A stretch of 7,884 nt of DNA. Origin: CAVPGH01 sp046726955. Lineage in GTDB: Bacteria; Acidobacteriota; Vicinamibacteria; Fen-336. Positions 5,752-7,884 of this stretch are shown here, one piece after another. The stretch spans positions 1-7,884 of the forward strand of contig JBKPBQ010000212.1 of NCBI GenBank assembly GCA_046726955.1, read 5' to 3'. A program made the position numbers and the translations under genes. The notes beneath the pieces were generated by a model. That model was not told the DNA's origin. It saw only the letters and a program-made list of their open reading frames with translations, and made no database searches. Numbering within the stretch: the stretch's first letter is position 1; every line of letters starts with the position of its first letter.

Positions 5752-7884
5752 ATGAAGCACAAACTGATTTGTTTGCTCGTCCTGCTGTCCGGGCTGGCCC
5801 TCGTGGCGCCGTCCTCGATGGCCCAGGACCTGACGACGAAGGGAGAGATCACCGGATCGGTCGTGGACTCGACGGGTGCGATCGTCCCCGGCGCGACCGT
5901 CACGGTCTCGGGCCCCACCGGCGACCGCGTCGTCGTCACCGACTCCAGGGGCAACTACAACGTGGGCAACCTGATCCCCGGAAAGTACTCGGTGAAGGCG
6001 TCGCTGACCGGCTTCAAGACGGCCACGATCAGCAACGTGACCGTCTACGTCGGGAAGGACACCTCCGTGAAGCTCACCCTCACCACGGGTGACATTTCGG
6101 AGACGATCGAGGTCGTGGGCGGAGCGATCGAGGTGGACACCGCGAGCACGGCGATCGGCTCGAACCTCAACTCCCAGGTCTTCGAGAACCTGCCCGTTCA
6201 GCGGCGGGTCGACAACCTCTTCTACCTCGCCCCCGGCGTGACGGAGAGCCAGGCGGGCGGGAAGGCGAATCCGTCCATCTCCGGCGGCTCTGCGCTGGAC
6301 AACTCGTACATCGCCGACGGCGTCAACATCACGGACTCCGCGTTCGGCGGCCTGGGGGTCTTCTCCCGCGTCTATGGGACGCTGGGCGTGGGCATCAACA
6401 CGGCCTTCATCGAGGAAGTCCAGGTGAAGACGGGCGGCTTCGAGCCCCAGTACGGCCAGTCCCAGGGCGGGATCGTCAACATCATCACCAAGTCGGGCGG
6501 CCGCGAGTGGCGGGGGTCCGTGTCGGGCTTCTTCCAGCCCGGCGGCCTCGAGGCGACGCGCAAGCAGCCGGATGACACGCGCATCAACAAGGTCGGCGAG
6601 CTGCGCCACGAGCAGAACTTCGACGTGGGCGTCGACCTCGGCGGTCCGATGGTCAAGGACAAGCTGTTCTTCTACGGCTCCTTCAACCCCAGCTACCTGA
6701 CCCAGACAGTGACGGGAGCGCGCAACTCCGGTCTCGCCGCCCTCGGCGAGTTCGACCGCAAGTACACGACCTACAACTACGCGGCTAAGCTCGACTGGAA
6801 CCTCGCCTCCAACCACCAGATGAACTTCTCGGTGTGCGGCGACCCCTCGCACACGGACACGAGCGCCGTCTACACTCTCACCATCGACAACACGACCGCC
6901 AACAGCAAGCTCGACTACGGCACCACGAACATCGCGGCGAAGTACAACGGCGCCCTCAGCAACACATGGTCGCTGAACATCACGGGCAGCCTGGGCAAGA
7001 ACCACTTCGACGAGGGCGGCTTCGCCGACTTCAACCAGATCGTGGACCGCACGCAGCCCGCTCGCGGCAACTTCACCGCCGTCGGCCTCGGCTTCTTCGA
7101 GCCCACGGACAGCAAGACCTACCGCGCCACGATCGACACCACGAAGCAGTTCAACCTCGGCGGCAACCACACCTTCGGGATCGGCTTCCAGTACCAGCGC
7201 GGCGAGTACTCGGGTACGCGCGACCGCAGCGGCCCGAAGTTCACGGTGCCCGCGACGAACGTGGACGGCACGTACACGACGCCCGGGTCCGCCGCCGGTC
7301 AGAGCCTGAACGCAGCCTTCTCGCTGCGCCCCGCCAGCTCCTCCTGCACACTCTGCCCGCTCGTGAGCCGGGGCGGCCTGCTCGTGCCCGTGTACCTCCG
7401 CCAGGACCGCGGAGAGTTCGGCACGCCGTCCTTCGACACGTTCAACAAGTACAGCGCCTACTACGCCCAGGACACCTGGCGCATGGGCAAGCACCTCACG
7501 TGGCTGCTCGGCATCCGGGGCGAGCAGGAGCGGCTCGAGGGGAATCCCGGCTCCCAGGGCCGCGTGGCCTACAGCTTTACCGGCCAGTGGTCGCCGCGCC
7601 TCGGCGTGACGATCGACCCGTCGGGTCAGGGCAAAACGAAGCTGTACTACAACTTCGGCCGCTTCCACGAGTTCATCCCCCTCGACATGGCCGAGCGTTC
7701 GCTCTCGTCCGAGAAGGACTTCACGGGCGGCCGCTTCGCTCCCGCGTTCACGGTCGACGCCCAGGGCCGGCGCATCGCCACGATCAACGAGTTCGGGACG
7801 GTCGTCCCGATCATCGACTCCGCGCACTGGATCAACGCGGGCGCCGTGGGAGGAGCGGGCTCGGGCGTAAGCATAGCGGCCCAG
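5752..7884 (+). CDS. Oar-like TonB-dependent outer-membrane receptor (3' end outside window)
   Basis: 711 codons are open to the right edge without a stop; family members are usually around 1000 residues or more, so the C-terminal part of the barrel is missing. Residues 1-24 form a signal peptide (basic MKHK, Leu-rich core, cleavage likely at SMA|Q). Residues about 31-110 are a carboxypeptidase-regulatory-like beta domain (GEITGSVVDSTGAIVPGATV, later NLIPGKYSVKASLTGFK). ETIEVVGG then resembles a TonB-box segment. The plug runs to about 250: ENLPVQRR, LFYLAPGV, YIADGVN, EEVQVKTGGFEPQYGQSQGG and NIITKSGG (243-250). Barrel strands follow, with DLGGPMVKDKLFFYGS and YYAQDTWRM typical of the Oar/Cna-B-type receptors. 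It would sit in the outer membrane and use TonB-ExbBD energy to import large ligands or export protein; the substrate is unknown. A CxxC (Cys532, Cys535) lies in a probable outer loop. Confidence 0.93.
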   Translation, partial: MKHKLICLLVLLSGLALVAPSSMAQDLTTKGEITGSVVDSTGAIVPGATVTVSGPTGDRVVVTDSRGNYNVGNLIPGKYSVKASLTGFKTATISNVTVYVGKDTSVKLTLTTGDISETIEVVGGAIEVDTASTAIGSNLNSQVFENLPVQRRVDNLFYLAPGVTESQAGGKANPSISGGSALDNSYIADGVNITDSAFGGLGVFSRVYGTLGVGINTAFIEEVQVKTGGFEPQYGQSQGGIVNIITKSGGREWRGSVSGFFQPGGLEATRKQPDDTRINKVGELRHEQNFDVGVDLGGPMVKDKLFFYGSFNPSYLTQTVTGARNSGLAALGEFDRKYTTYNYAAKLDWNLASNHQMNFSVCGDPSHTDTSAVYTLTIDNTTANSKLDYGTTNIAAKYNGALSNTWSLNITGSLGKNHFDEGGFADFNQIVDRTQPARGNFTAVGLGFFEPTDSKTYRATIDTTKQFNLGGNHTFGIGFQYQRGEYSGTRDRSGPKFTVPATNVDGTYTTPGSAAGQSLNAAFSLRPASSSCTLCPLVSRGGLLVPVYLRQDRGEFGTPSFDTFNKYSAYYAQDTWRMGKHLTWLLGIRGEQERLEGNPGSQGRVAYSFTGQWSPRLGVTIDPSGQGKTKLYYNFGRFHEFIPLDMAERSLSSEKDFTGGRFAPAFTVDAQGRRIATINEFGTVVPIIDSAHWINAGAVGGAGSGVSIAAQ

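Noticed and set aside
5584..7827. A 747-codon open frame on the minus strand opposite the receptor gene
   Set aside because: It has a low-complexity, Arg/Val/Ala/Glu-rich product with no recognisable motif, whereas the plus strand encodes a clear signal peptide, plug and barrel.
1..7884. CRISPR arrays, rRNA genes and complete insertion sequences
   Set aside because: I saw no regularly spaced repeats, no rRNA-like segments, and no transposase or integrase coding sequence.

Overview
The window looks like a chromosomal segment of a GC-rich, soil- or sediment-type Gram-negative bacterium, most plausibly an Acidobacteriota lineage. The taxonomic reading is an inference from two protein types common there: an Oar-like TonB-dependent receptor with an N-terminal carboxypeptidase-regulatory-like domain, and a lipoprotein that joins a sulfatase/alkaline-phosphatase fold to a TPR tail. 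Most of the sequence is strongly GC-rich, with G/C at third codon positions, which also produces long meaningless open frames on the opposite strands.

Layout. Positions 1-3475 are read on the minus strand, in transcriptional order: a Uma2-family (DUF820) nuclease-like protein (2900-3475), a ribbon-helix-helix antitoxin and PIN-domain toxin pair of VapBC type (2537-2800 and 2148-2540, overlapping by 4 bp), then the sulfatase-fold/TPR lipoprotein (1-2103, C-terminus beyond the window). A 144-bp divergent intergenic region holding a strong hairpin separates these from a plus-strand glucoamylase-like protein of the GH144/PF10091 type (3620-4939). Facing it on the minus strand is a short TPR gene broken by a single-base insertion (4962-5253). 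About 500 bp without a recognisable gene follows (5254-5751); its start is markedly AT-rich and holds an imperfect direct repeat. The window ends in a large plus-strand TonB-dependent receptor (5752-7884, C-terminus missing).

How the genes may work together. The glucan-hydrolase-like protein, the outer-membrane receptor and the envelope sulfatase-fold lipoprotein could all serve acquisition or remodelling of carbohydrate or other large molecules, but they are not one operon and no substrate can be read from the sequence. The Uma2 gene and the toxin-antitoxin pair look like a small accessory insert. I see no clear new multi-gene system. The best leads are the Thr-for-Cys change at the nucleophile position of the sulfatase-fold protein, paired palindromic boxes one helical turn apart in front of two genes, the frameshifted TPR gene beside the AT-rich tract, and the hairpin upstream of the GH144-like gene.
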